From positions 28,396-92,395 of the forward strand of contig NZ_SNZF01000011.1 of NCBI RefSeq assembly GCF_004363725.1: a stretch of DNA of 64,000 bases, read 5' to 3'. The notes under the pieces were generated by a model that did no database searches, had not been told where the DNA came from, and was given only the letters and a program-made list of their open reading frames with translations. This document shows, piece by piece, positions 1-8,046 of the stretch. Within the stretch, counting starts at the first letter, position 1. Each line of letters begins with the position of its first letter. Source of the stretch: Aquamicrobium defluvii. Lineage in GTDB: Bacteria; Pseudomonadota; Alphaproteobacteria; Rhizobiales; Rhizobiaceae. Both the position numbers and the translations under genes were made by a program.

Positions 1-190
1 CCTGTTCCGACACGATTCTTGTGACGAATATGCCGGGGCGGCGGCTGAAACATCCTGCCCGGCGCCCTGTATTGCGGTGCGCCGGGTCTCCTTCTTTCGC
101 AATGCGTGCGTAGCCCCAGTGGAACCAGAGAGCGGCCACCTTCATTCATGAAGAAGGCGGGAGCTTCCCTTCTTTCACAAGGACCAAGCG

Positions 191-664
191 ATGAAAACTC
201 TGGCGAACCTGTTCGAGCATACGCTCAAGGATGTCTACTATGCGGAGACTGCGCTGACCAAAGCGCTTCCGAAAGTTTCCAGGGCCGTGAAAAGCGCCGA
301 TCTGAAAAAGGCGGTCGATGGGCATCTGAAGGAAACGAAGGGCCAGATCCAGACCCTGAAAAAGGTGTTCGAGACCATCGGCGTGGATCCGGCCGGCGAG
401 AAATGCGATGCCATCGAAGGGCTCATCAAGGAAAGCGAAGGTCTGATGGAAGAAGCCTCCGGCAACGCGCTTGATGCCGGATTGCTGGCCGCCTGCCAGG
501 CAGTCGAGCACTACGAGATCGCCCGCTATGGCTCTTTGCGCGAATGGGCCAAGGTGCTCGGCAACACGCAAGCCCACAACCTTCTGACCGAGATTCTGGA
601 TCAGGAAAAGGCCGCCAACAACAAACTCACCAATCTGGCCGTTTCATCCCTGAACAGGAAGTAG
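191..664 (+). CDS. DUF892 / YciF-type ferritin-like protein
   Basis: This 157-residue protein matches the YciF/DUF892 family, small all-helical ferritin-like proteins linked to stress responses; their molecular role is not settled. It opens with the typical stretch MKTLANLFEHTLKDVYYAE and carries acidic and His residues spaced through four helices (YYAE near residues 16-19, VDGHLKET near 42-49, AVEHYEIARYG near 102-112, ILDQEKAA near 134-141), as expected for a di-iron four-helix bundle. Length is typical. The start is preceded by an AAGGA about 8 bases upstream. It stands alone, with a small opposite-strand gene downstream. Family assignment is confident; iron binding is inferred from the residue pattern only. 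Confidence 0.9.
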   Translation: MKTLANLFEHTLKDVYYAETALTKALPKVSRAVKSADLKKAVDGHLKETKGQIQTLKKVFETIGVDPAGEKCDAIEGLIKESEGLMEEASGNALDAGLLAACQAVEHYEIARYGSLREWAKVLGNTQAHNLLTEILDQEKAANNKLTNLAVSSLNRK

Positions 665-711
665 CTGTCGCCGGCAGTCTCCGGTGCATGCGTGCTGGCT
701 GCGGCAAATGC

Positions 712-954
712 CTACCGCCAGTTCCGGGTGCCATCGTTGGCGCCGCATCCGTAGGGCGGCGCCACGTTGCCGAATGTGGTGTGGAGCTTGTCGCAGCCCC
801 ATTTGTTGATCGGCCCCGGCATGCGGCTGTTGAATTCTATGCCGACCTCGTCATAAGGCGTCTCGGTATTGGTCACGTAGCTGTACCATCTCCAGCCCAC
901 CGAAATGACCACCGCGACCACGGCGATCAGCAATATCTGGACAAGCTTCTTCAA
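712..954 (-). CDS. Small single-span membrane protein, unknown function
   Basis: A short protein of about 80 residues with one N-terminal hydrophobic segment (roughly ILLIAVVAVVISVGW) followed by a soluble tail with two cysteines (KWGCDKL and PPYGCGAN) that could form a disulphide outside the membrane. No ATG is available near the N terminus. I chose the TTG at 954 because a GGAG lies 7 bases upstream; a second TTG five codons earlier (969) has no such site. The hydrophobic segment argues for a real gene, but I do not recognise a named family. It could act as a signal-anchored periplasmic protein; that is inference. Confidence 0.55.
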   Translation of the reverse strand: MKKLVQILLIAVVAVVISVGWRWYSYVTNTETPYDEVGIEFNSRMPGPINKWGCDKLHTTFGNVAPPYGCGANDGTRNWR

Positions 955-1030
955 GGGACGACTCCACAACCTCAGCTTCGGCTGCGGGTATATCAGCCGC
1001 GCCTGGCCGTCAAACGAGCGCGACGTTTCC

Positions 1031-1131
1031 AGAGCAATTCCAGCAAAACTGCGAAGCTGTTTTGCGTTCGGATTTGCCTAAAGCAAAAGGTTAGAGCGTT
1101 TCTGCGATTCGAAGAAAAGCGGAAATGCTCT
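1031..1131. repeat. Dispersed palindromic repeat, family A copy 1
   Basis: A 101-base element bounded by the inverted termini AGAGCA and TGCTCT. It aligns along its full length with the element at 40833-40935. Internal arms around GCGAAGC/TTTTGCG can pair. No coding potential is seen. Its right edge runs into the stop codon (TAG on the minus strand, 1130-1132) of the dienelactone hydrolase gene. It resembles the short palindromic intergenic repeats common in Hyphomicrobiales. Confidence 0.8.
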
Positions 1132-2017
1132 AAACAAGATATCGCCTGAACCAGTCGATCGTCCGCTCCCATGCGAGTTTCGCTGCGGCCTCGTCGTAAC
1201 GCGGCGTCGAGTCGTTGTGGAAGCCGTGGTTGACCCCGGGATAGATGTAGGCCTCATAGGTTTTGCCGTTTTCCCTGAGTGCCGCCTCGTAGGCGGGCCA
1301 GCCCTCATTTATGCCCGCGTCAAGCTCGGCATAGTGGATCAGCAACGGCGCCTGAATGCGCGGCACGTCTTCGGCGCTCGCCTGCCGTCCGTAAAAAGGC
1401 ACGGCAGCGCCCAGTTCCGGATAGGCGACTGCCGCCGCATTGGCCACGCCGCCGCCGTAGCAGAAGCCTGTGATGCCGATCTTGCCGGTCGTGGCGTCGT
1501 GTTTCATGAGGAACTCGATAGCCGCGAAGAAATCGTTCATCAGCTTTTCAGGGTCGACCTCCCGCTGTAATTCCCGACCCTTCTCATCATTGCCGGGATA
1601 GCCGCCCACCGACGTCAACCCATCCGGCGCCAGCGCCACGAACCCTGCCTTGGCAACGCGGCGGGCCACATCTTCGATGTAGGGGTTCAGGCCGCGGTTC
1701 TCGTGGACGACGACCACGCCGGCAACCGGCCCCGACGCCGCGGCCGGCCGAACCAGATATCCGCGAACCTCGCCATGGCCGTTCGGGGAGGGGTAGGTGA
1801 TATATTCCGGAATAATATCCGGATCGGTGAATTCGATCTGCTGGGCCAGCGCATAGTTGGGGCTGAGCGAGGCGAGGATCGCGGCTGCGGTCATGCCGCC
1901 TACCGTAAACTTGCTGGCGCGGTCGAGGAATTCGCGCTTCGTTATCTTTCCGTGGGCGTAATAATCGTAGAGTTCGAGCAATTCCAGCGGGAAGTCCTTC
2001 GCTGTAAGGCGCGTCAT
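1130..2017 (-). CDS. Dienelactone hydrolase family protein, probably exported
   Basis: An alpha/beta hydrolase of the dienelactone hydrolase family, 295 residues. The Cys-Asp-His triad is visible: the nucleophile in GFCYGGG (about residue 185), Asp in YAELDAGIN (about 231) and His in PGVNHGFHND (about 264). An N-terminal region of about 60 residues precedes the fold and contains a hydrophobic stretch (FTVGGMTAAAILASL) ending in a possible AlaLeuAlaGln cleavage region, as in other exported DLH-like proteins. No twin arginine is evident just before it, so the export route is uncertain. The start has an AGGAGG site 8 bases upstream. The natural substrate is unknown. The TAG stop coincides with the edge of a dispersed repeat. 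Confidence 0.9.
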   Translation of the reverse strand: MTRLTAKDFPLELLELYDYYAHGKITKREFLDRASKFTVGGMTAAAILASLSPNYALAQQIEFTDPDIIPEYITYPSPNGHGEVRGYLVRPAAASGPVAGVVVVHENRGLNPYIEDVARRVAKAGFVALAPDGLTSVGGYPGNDEKGRELQREVDPEKLMNDFFAAIEFLMKHDATTGKIGITGFCYGGGVANAAAVAYPELGAAVPFYGRQASAEDVPRIQAPLLIHYAELDAGINEGWPAYEAALRENGKTYEAYIYPGVNHGFHNDSTPRYDEAAAKLAWERTIDWFRRYLV

Positions 2018-2136
2018 AGCCTTTGCCTCCTGGTTTCGTCGGCGCTCCAGTATAGGCAGGCTGCCGAACGCCAGCGTTCACAAGTTCGTTTGGAGGAAAG
2101 GGGCAGTCGGGTTTGATGGACGGATCGTCGACCCAT

Positions 2137-2472
2137 TCAATCCAGATGCAGCTTGTGCAGGATGCGATGCACGATTGGCGCGAAGATGATCCCGAACGCG
2201 GCAAGGAAGAACAAACTGGCGTAGAGGCCGTAAAGCCCGACGAAAAGCTTGCCCGCGAAACTGTTGGGAACCTCCAGCAGACCCAGGCCGCTCAGCATGT
2301 AGGCCGAATGCAGCAAGGCGTCTTCCAGCCCCTTTCCCTCAAGGAGGACAAGACCGATGACGCCAGCCAGTATCGATACCGCCATCAGCGCCAGAACGAA
2401 CGCTGTGTGAGCCATCATCCGTGAAAGGAATTTCCGTCTCGAAAGAAAGCTTTCGGAAAGCTTCTCGTACAT
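2137..2472 (-). CDS. Small membrane protein resembling a two-helix ion-channel module
   Basis: A 111-residue protein with two long hydrophobic segments (about residues 22-45 and 77-102) separated by a re-entrant-like stretch LLHSAYMLSGLGLLEVPNS. The layout helix - pore-like loop - helix resembles the Ion_trans_2 potassium-channel module, but the canonical filter TVGYGD is absent and the equivalent stretch reads SGLGLLEVP. No regulatory domain follows. The upstream ribosome-binding site is weak (GCAAGA). It may be a degenerate channel-like protein or an unrelated membrane protein; I do not assign transport activity. Confidence 0.65.
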   Translation of the reverse strand: MYEKLSESFLSRRKFLSRMMAHTAFVLALMAVSILAGVIGLVLLEGKGLEDALLHSAYMLSGLGLLEVPNSFAGKLFVGLYGLYASLFFLAAFGIIFAPIVHRILHKLHLD

Positions 2473-2639
2473 TCTTGCCGCCCGCCAATCATGCCCGGTT
2501 GTACCGCCGCGTCATCAGCATGCCTGCGGTTTAATGAGTGTCAATTCAGGAAGGAAGGTCCGCTTGTTGCACCGCAAACAAGTTTGGGAAAGCAGACAGA
2601 TGTATCGGAAAGAAAAACCATTTTCCCGCAAGTGGAAAA

Positions 2640-2714
2640 TGGTGGGCGATGTAGGGATTGAACCTACGACCCCACCCGTGTGAAGGGTGTGCTCTCCCGC
2701 TGAGCTAATCGCCC
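2640..2714 (-). tRNA. tRNA-Val (anticodon CAC)
   Basis: The minus strand folds into a cloverleaf: acceptor GGGCGAT pairs with ATCGCCC, the D arm is GCTCAGCGGGAGAGC, the anticodon stem CACCC/GGGTG encloses loop TTCACAC with anticodon CAC (valine, GUG codons), and the T arm contains GGTTCAATCCC. The 3' CCA is encoded. Confidence 0.97.
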
Positions 2715-2836
2715 GCTCGCAACCTTTCGGCCAAGCGCGCCGCGATATAAGGGGCGGCGTCCCTTTCTGTCAACCTCTCCCCGCGTGCGCGCAGGCAAAC
2801 ATTTTTACCCGATGGCATCCCGGAATGTCCGCGGCC

Positions 2837-3517
2837 TCAATTCGCCGATTTGATGAGATTGTGAGCGAGGTCGAGCGTTATTTCATCGAAGTGTGAGACG
2901 ACGACGGACGGGTCGAACGCGCTCACATGCCTGTCGGTGTAGCCGAAATCCACTGCCACCACCGGAATGCCGGCCGCCTTGGCCGTATCGATGTCGGTAC
3001 GGGAATCTCCCACCATCACGGCACGGTCCGGGTTGCCGCCTGCCTTCAGGATCGTTTCGGTGAGATGGCGCGGATCGGGTTTGCGGAAGGGAAATGTGTC
3101 CTGGCCGCAATTCGCCGCAAAATGGCTGCTCAGCCCGAGAGCGTCGATGAGTGCGAGAGAATTTGCTTCATACTTGTTTGTACAGATCGCCAGAATATAG
3201 CCTTCCGATTCGAAGCGCGCGATGGCGTCGGTCGCACCGGGAAAAGGTCTCGACCTGCCGGGGATGTTCGCGCTGTAGTGTTCAAGGAAGACGTGGAGCA
3301 GGCGGTCATGCTCCACAGCGGTCAGCGGGCGGTTCTGCGCGGCGAACGCCCGCTCGATCATCACCCGTCCTCCATTGCCCACGAAACGCCGGAATGAAGG
3401 TTCGTCGACGGCCGGAAGGTCGCTCGTGGCCAGCGTGTGGTTGAGGCTGTCCATCAAATCGGGCGCGGTATCGACCAACGTTCCGTCGAGGTCGAAGACT
3501 ATGATCGGTCTGGCCAT
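2837..3517 (-). CDS. gph: Phosphoglycolate phosphatase (HAD superfamily)
   Basis: Hydrolyses 2-phosphoglycolate to glycolate, a salvage reaction for DNA-repair by-products. At 226 residues it has typical length. HAD motif I is FDLDGTLVDT (residues 8-17), motif II is the ICTNK region (about 113-117), and motif III/IV appear as FRKPDP (about 145-150) and MVGDSRTDIDTA (about 169-180). The reading frame is open far upstream through rpiA, but similarity to the family starts at MARPIIVFDLDG, so the start is set at 3517 with an AGGGAAAG upstream. It is divergent from rpiA; the shared intergenic space is about 150 bases. Confidence 0.93.
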   Translation of the reverse strand: MARPIIVFDLDGTLVDTAPDLMDSLNHTLATSDLPAVDEPSFRRFVGNGGRVMIERAFAAQNRPLTAVEHDRLLHVFLEHYSANIPGRSRPFPGATDAIARFESEGYILAICTNKYEANSLALIDALGLSSHFAANCGQDTFPFRKPDPRHLTETILKAGGNPDRAVMVGDSRTDIDTAKAAGIPVVAVDFGYTDRHVSAFDPSVVVSHFDEITLDLAHNLIKSAN

Positions 3518-3664
3518 TTCTTTCCCTGCATACTGTTTCCTCCGGGCGATACCCCGTCGGGTTCCGGCAGGCAAGCTTCCGTGCGCGCCGGGAGTGACAC
3601 AGAGCTTTGACCGGCCCGGCAAAAGTGGTAGGAGCCGGCATCGCGAAACAGGGCGGACATCCGG

Positions 3665-4363
3665 ATGGACCAGAAGCAGCTGAAGATCGAAGCCGCGCGC
3701 AAGGCGCTGGAGCATGTCTCGGACGGCATGAGGCTCGGGATCGGCACAGGCTCGACCGCGGAAGAGTTCGTGCGCCTGCTGGCGGAAAAGGTTTCTACCG
3801 GACTGAATGTCATCGGCGTTCCGACCTCCGAGCGTACGGCGGCCCTGTGCCGCGAACTGGGCGTTCCTCTTTCCACACTGGAAGAAACGCCGGAACTCGA
3901 CCTGACCGTCGATGGCGCAGACGAAATCGATTCGGAACTGAGCCTGATCAAGGGGGGCGGCGGCGCCCTGCTGCGCGAAAAGATCGTGGCTGCCGCCTCG
4001 GCGCGCATGATCGTCATCGCCGATAAGTCGAAGGTCGTGGAAACGCTTGGCCGTTTTCCTTTGCCGATCGAGGTCAACCGCTTCGGTTTGCGCGCAACCG
4101 AACTCGCCGTTGCCGCCGCAGCCGGGAGGCTGGGACTTTCGGGCGACATCAAATTGCGGATGACGGGGTCGCAGCCATTTGTTACAGACGGCGATCATTT
4201 CATCCTGGATGCATCTTTTGGCCGCATTCCGGATACAAGAGCGCTATCCAACGCTTTGCATGCCATTCCGGGCGTGGTGGAGCACGGTCTTTTCATCGGG
4301 CTGGCGTCTGCGGCGATTGTCGCCGGCAGCGACGGCATCGAGACAATTCAAGCTGTCCGGTAA
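3665..4363 (+). CDS. rpiA: Ribose-5-phosphate isomerase A
   Basis: Interconverts ribose 5-phosphate and ribulose 5-phosphate in the pentose phosphate pathway. The 232-residue protein shows the family blocks: phosphate-binding [12 protein letters not shown] (about residues 25-36), DGADEID (about 83-89) with catalytic acids, and [12 protein letters not shown] (about 95-106) carrying the catalytic Glu and Lys. The C-terminal [11 protein letters not shown] and PGVVEHGLF blocks are also present. Length is normal. A DUF2059 gene follows after 19 bases and is probably cotranscribed. Confidence 0.96.
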   Translation: MDQKQLKIEAARKALEHVSDGMRLGIGTGSTAEEFVRLLAEKVSTGLNVIGVPTSERTAALCRELGVPLSTLEETPELDLTVDGADEIDSELSLIKGGGGALLREKIVAAASARMIVIADKSKVVETLGRFPLPIEVNRFGLRATELAVAAAAGRLGLSGDIKLRMTGSQPFVTDGDHFILDASFGRIPDTRALSNALHAIPGVVEHGLFIGLASAAIVAGSDGIETIQAVR

Positions 4364-4382
4364 ATCAGGGAGTCCTGCGAAC

Positions 4383-4952
4383 ATGAAATTTCAAAACCGG
4401 ATTCGTCATCTTGCAGCCGCTGTTGCGGCAACCGTCGCCCTGGCTGTCGCCATGCCGGCCTTTGCGCAGGAGATTTCGGAGAGCCATCTGAAGGCCGCGC
4501 GCGATGCCGTTGCATCCATCAACGCCACCGATTCCTTCGACGGCATCCTGCCGCAGGCAGCCGCCGCGCTTCAGGCCAGCCTGATCCAGAAGAACCCGAA
4601 TTTGCAGGAACTCATCAGCAGCACGGTTTCGGCCAAGGCGCTCGAACTGGCTTCCCGCCGCGCCGATCTGGAACGCGAGGCTGCCACCGCTTACGCCAAG
4701 GTGTTCTCCGAGGAGGACCTCAACGCCATCGCGGCATTCTACAATTCGGCCGCCGGCAAGAAGCTTCTCGAAAGCGGCCCGATCGTGTCGCGCGAACTGG
4801 TTCGCGCTGCCGAAATCTGGCAGAACGGCATCGCCCGCGATCTGGCGCAGCAGGTTGGCGAAGCCTTGCAGTCCGCGTCGGGCGCACAGGTGCAGCCGGC
4901 AGACGGCACGGAGGCTCCGGCCGAGGGGCAGGCTCCCGCGAGCGGCAACTGA
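4383..4952 (+). CDS. Exported DUF2059 family protein
   Basis: A 189-residue protein beginning with a clear Sec signal peptide (MKFQNRIRHL, hydrophobic AAAVAATVALAVAMP, then a cleavage site around AFA-QEI). The mature part holds the helical DUF2059 domain, with the diagnostic stretch YAKVFSEEDLNAIAAFYNS followed by AGKKLL. The tail is rich in Ala, Pro, Gly and acidic residues. The family's function is unknown; it is periplasmic by inference. The ATG at 4383 is chosen over upstream in-frame codons inside rpiA because the signal peptide begins there. It lies 19 bases after rpiA and a strong terminator follows. Confidence 0.88.
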   Translation: MKFQNRIRHLAAAVAATVALAVAMPAFAQEISESHLKAARDAVASINATDSFDGILPQAAAALQASLIQKNPNLQELISSTVSAKALELASRRADLEREAATAYAKVFSEEDLNAIAAFYNSAAGKKLLESGPIVSRELVRAAEIWQNGIARDLAQQVGEALQSASGAQVQPADGTEAPAEGQAPASGN

Positions 4953-4981
4953 GCCGCCTTCCTGTTTCAAATGTCGTATGA

Positions 4982-5009
4982 AGCCCGGCCAGCGCCGGGC
5001 TTTTCTTTT
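4982..5009 (+). terminator. Rho-independent terminator after rpiA-DUF2059
   Basis: Perfect 8-base stem AGCCCGGC / GCCGGGCT with loop CAGC, followed directly by TTTTCTTTT. It lies about 30 bases after the DUF2059 stop and before the glutathione reductase gene. Confidence 0.9.
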
Positions 5010-5061
5010 GTGCGGGTGCGTCCTACCTGTAAGCATCATTCCCGCCTGAAGGATTCCGCAC

Positions 5062-6453
5062 ATGGCCGCTTACGACTACGACCTCTTCGTCATCGGCGGG
5101 GGCTCGGGAGGCGTGCGCGCCGCGCGCGTGGCGGCCGCCCTTGGAAAGCGCGTGGCTATCGCCGAGGAATACCGTTTCGGGGGAACCTGCGTCATTCGCG
5201 GCTGCGTGCCGAAGAAGCTTTTCGTCTACGCCTCGCAATACAGCGAGCATTTCGAGGATGCGGCCGGCTATGGCTGGAGCGTTCCGCCCGCCAGCTTCGA
5301 CTGGAACACCCTGCTTGCCAACAAGGATCGGGAGATCGCGCGGCTTGAGGGCCTCTATCGCCGGAACGTCGAGAGCTCGGGCGCGACGATCCTCGATAGC
5401 CGTGCCGAGCTGGTCGACCGTCATACGGTGCGTCTGGTTGCGGACGGGCGCATCGTTAGCGCCGACCAGATCCTGATCGCCACCGGCGGGCATCCGTCCC
5501 CCCATCCGGCGCTGAAAGGCCATGAGCACTGCATCACCTCGAACGAGGCGTTTCATCTGAAGACCCTGCCGCAGTCGATCATGGTGGGCGGCGGCGGCTA
5601 TATCGCGGTCGAGTTTGCCAACATCTTTCACGGCCTGGGTGTCGAAACGACGCTGGTCTATCGGGGTATGAAGATACTCAACCACTTCGACGACGACCTG
5701 CGCACGGGCTTGCAGGAGGCGATGTCGAACAAGGGCATCGAAATTGTTTGTCGCGCAGTTGCGGAGGAAGTTGTGCGTCGTGACGACGGCCGCCTCGACG
5801 TGCGGCTCAGCAATGGCGACACGCGCACCGTGGACCAGTTCATGCTTGCCATGGGCCGTTCGCCCAACACGGAAGGGCTGGGGCTCGCCGCCGCCGGCGT
5901 TGCCACGGGGCCAACGGGCGCCATTCTCGTCGACCGCTATTCGCGCACCAATGTCGATAACATCTGGGCGATCGGCGACGTGACCGACCGGGTGCAGCTT
6001 ACCCCGGTGGCGATTCACGAGGCGATGTGCTTCGTCGAGACCGCTTTCAGGAACAATCCGACTGCGCCCGATCACGATCTGATCGCAACGGCGGTGTTCT
6101 CGCAGCCGGAGATCGGAACGGTTGGTCTTCCCGAGCATGAGGCCGCGAAGGCGTTTGAGGAAATCGAGGTCTATCGGGCCTCGTTCCGGCCCATGCGCAA
6201 TACGCTGTCGGGCCGCGACGAAAAGATGCTCATGAAGCTGATTGTCGATGCCGCTTCGCGCAAGGTGGTCGGTGCGCATATCATGGGTACGGATGCCGGC
6301 GAGATGGCGCAGCTCCTCGGTATTCCGCTGAAGGCGGGAGTCACCAAGGACGATTTCGACCGCACGATGGCTGTCCACCCGACGGCGGCGGAAGAACTCG
6401 TCACCATGTACAAGCCGTCCTATCGGGTGCGAAAAGGCGAGCGGATCGACTGA
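5062..6453 (+). CDS. gor: Glutathione-disulfide reductase
   Basis: FAD- and NADPH-dependent reduction of glutathione disulfide in the cytoplasm. The 463-residue protein has the FAD-binding GGGSGGVRAAR (residues 12-22), the redox-active disulfide in GGTCVIRGCVPKK (Cys43 and Cys48), the NADPH-binding fold around GGGYIAVEFANIFHGLG (about 177-193), the second FAD block IWAIGDVTDRVQLTPVA, and the C-terminal HPTAAEE that supplies the catalytic His-Glu pair. Length and architecture are those of the alphaproteobacterial enzyme. It sits downstream of a terminator, so it likely has its own promoter, and is convergent with mgtE only 22 bases away. Confidence 0.96.
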   Translation: MAAYDYDLFVIGGGSGGVRAARVAAALGKRVAIAEEYRFGGTCVIRGCVPKKLFVYASQYSEHFEDAAGYGWSVPPASFDWNTLLANKDREIARLEGLYRRNVESSGATILDSRAELVDRHTVRLVADGRIVSADQILIATGGHPSPHPALKGHEHCITSNEAFHLKTLPQSIMVGGGGYIAVEFANIFHGLGVETTLVYRGMKILNHFDDDLRTGLQEAMSNKGIEIVCRAVAEEVVRRDDGRLDVRLSNGDTRTVDQFMLAMGRSPNTEGLGLAAAGVATGPTGAILVDRYSRTNVDNIWAIGDVTDRVQLTPVAIHEAMCFVETAFRNNPTAPDHDLIATAVFSQPEIGTVGLPEHEAAKAFEEIEVYRASFRPMRNTLSGRDEKMLMKLIVDAASRKVVGAHIMGTDAGEMAQLLGIPLKAGVTKDDFDRTMAVHPTAAEELVTMYKPSYRVRKGERID

Positions 6454-6475
6454 CCCGCCCGCCTGGTGACATGAC

Positions 6476-7840
6476 CTACAGGATGGTGCCCGTCAGTATC
6501 AGGGCCGCTACCGTGAAGTAGATGGCGAGGCCGGTCACGTCGACCAGGGTCGCCACGAACGGCGCCGAGGCGCTGGCCGGGTCGAAGCCGATGCGCTTCA
6601 GGATGAAGGGCAGCATCGATCCGGTGAGCGAGCCGAAGGTGACGATGCCAACCAGCGCCAGCCCCACGGTCAGCGCGATCAGGTGCCAGTATGGGCCATA
6701 GTCATAGAGGCCGAGATACTGCCACAGCACGATGCGCGCCATGCCGACAAGGCCGAGCATGGTGCCGAGCACGACTCCGCTCGGCAGCTCGCGCAAGGCA
6801 ACCCGCCACCAGTCGGCCAGCGACAGTTCGCGCAGGGCAAGAGCCCGGATGACCAGCGACGTTGCCTGCGAGCCGGAATTGCCGCCCGAGCTCATGATGA
6901 GCGGGATGAACAGGGTCAGCACGATGGCCTTCTCAAGCTCCACCTCGTAGTGCTGCATCACGCTTGCCGTCAGCATTTCGCTGAGGAACAGTGCGCAAAG
7001 CCAGCCGCCACGCTTTCCGATCATGGAAAGGAAGCCCATCTTCATGTAGGGCTCGTCCAGCGCTTCCATGCCGCCAAAGCGGTGCACGTCCTCGGTGTTC
7101 TCCTCGATCATCGTGTCCAGCACGTCGTCCACGGTCACGATGCCGAGAATCTTGTCGTCATCGACAACCGGGACGGCCAGAAGGTCATATTTGCGAATGA
7201 GGTGGGCGACCTGCTCGACGTCCATCAGCGGCGGCACGGTCACCGGCGTGGTGTCGGACGCGATCGAGACGATGCGCTCGTCCGGCTGGCTGATGATGAG
7301 CTTGCGCAGGCCGAAGGCGCGCAGCAGATGGTGCGTATCGGGATCGACCACATAGATGGCATAGACGGTTTCGCGGGTGCGCTCCACCTGACGGATGTAG
7401 TCCAGCGTGCGCGCGACGGTCCAGTCGGGCGGTACGCTGACATATTCCGTGGTCATGAGCGAGCCGGCGCTGCCTTCCGGATAGCCCAGAATGGACAGCA
7501 GCGAATGGCGCAGTGCCGGCGCCATGGCATGCAGCAGTTCGGAACGGGCTGGCTCGGAAAGCTCGCGCAGCACGTCGGCGGCGCGGTCGGCGGACATTTC
7601 CGCAAGCAGCCTGCCGGCAAGATCGCGCGAAAGGCTGGCGATAAGCTCGGGGGCGTCGTCCAGCTCGGGCTGGTCGAATATCTCGACGGCGCGCTCGAAC
7701 GGAACCTGCGAAAGCAGCTCGGCGGCAAGTTCGCGAGGCTCGTTGTTGAGCGCTTCGACGATATCTGCGACGTGATCGTTGGCGAGAACGCGCGCGATTG
7801 CGATGGCATCGCCACGGACGGTGGGCGAAAACTTGTTCAT
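6476..7840 (-). CDS. mgtE: Magnesium transporter MgtE
   Basis: A Mg2+-gated Mg2+ channel of the inner membrane. The 454-residue protein has the three MgtE parts in order: a helical N domain (about 20-130, with repeats such as AELLSQVPFERAVEIFDQ), a CBS-domain pair (about 135-260, with YAIYVVDPDTHHLLRAF and VPVVDDDKILGIVTVDDV), and a C-terminal membrane domain of about five helices including the conserved PLIMSSGGNSGSQATSL region that lines the pore. The start has AAGGAGTG upstream. About 200 bases separate it from the next gene; I saw no convincing riboswitch there. Confidence 0.95.
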   Translation of the reverse strand: MNKFSPTVRGDAIAIARVLANDHVADIVEALNNEPRELAAELLSQVPFERAVEIFDQPELDDAPELIASLSRDLAGRLLAEMSADRAADVLRELSEPARSELLHAMAPALRHSLLSILGYPEGSAGSLMTTEYVSVPPDWTVARTLDYIRQVERTRETVYAIYVVDPDTHHLLRAFGLRKLIISQPDERIVSIASDTTPVTVPPLMDVEQVAHLIRKYDLLAVPVVDDDKILGIVTVDDVLDTMIEENTEDVHRFGGMEALDEPYMKMGFLSMIGKRGGWLCALFLSEMLTASVMQHYEVELEKAIVLTLFIPLIMSSGGNSGSQATSLVIRALALRELSLADWWRVALRELPSGVVLGTMLGLVGMARIVLWQYLGLYDYGPYWHLIALTVGLALVGIVTFGSLTGSMLPFILKRIGFDPASASAPFVATLVDVTGLAIYFTVAALILTGTIL

Positions 7841-8046
7841 GGGCTCACTCCTTGCCGTCGGCCGGAGGCGAGCCCGGAAGGGTCACATCAGGCAGACGGC
7901 GATTTTATTCGACTGTAACTGTCGCCAGACATGGCGTGGTTGACCTTTCCGCTCGCAGGTTTGGTTGAAGGCCGCGAGCGGTCGCAACATAGGAGAGTAA
8001 GAGCCCAAGTCAACCGGGAATAAGACAGCTACCTGTCACAGGAAGC

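Noticed and set aside
3518..4198. Upstream extension of the gph reading frame to 453 codons
   Set aside because: The extension lies antisense to rpiA and has no homology; HAD motif I starts at the chosen N terminus.
5023..6378. 451-codon open frame antisense to glutathione reductase
   Set aside because: His/Arg-rich translation without domains, opposite a certain gene.
7841..8046. Magnesium riboswitch upstream of mgtE
   Set aside because: I looked for an M-box-like structure in this 200-base gap and saw no convincing pairing or conserved core.
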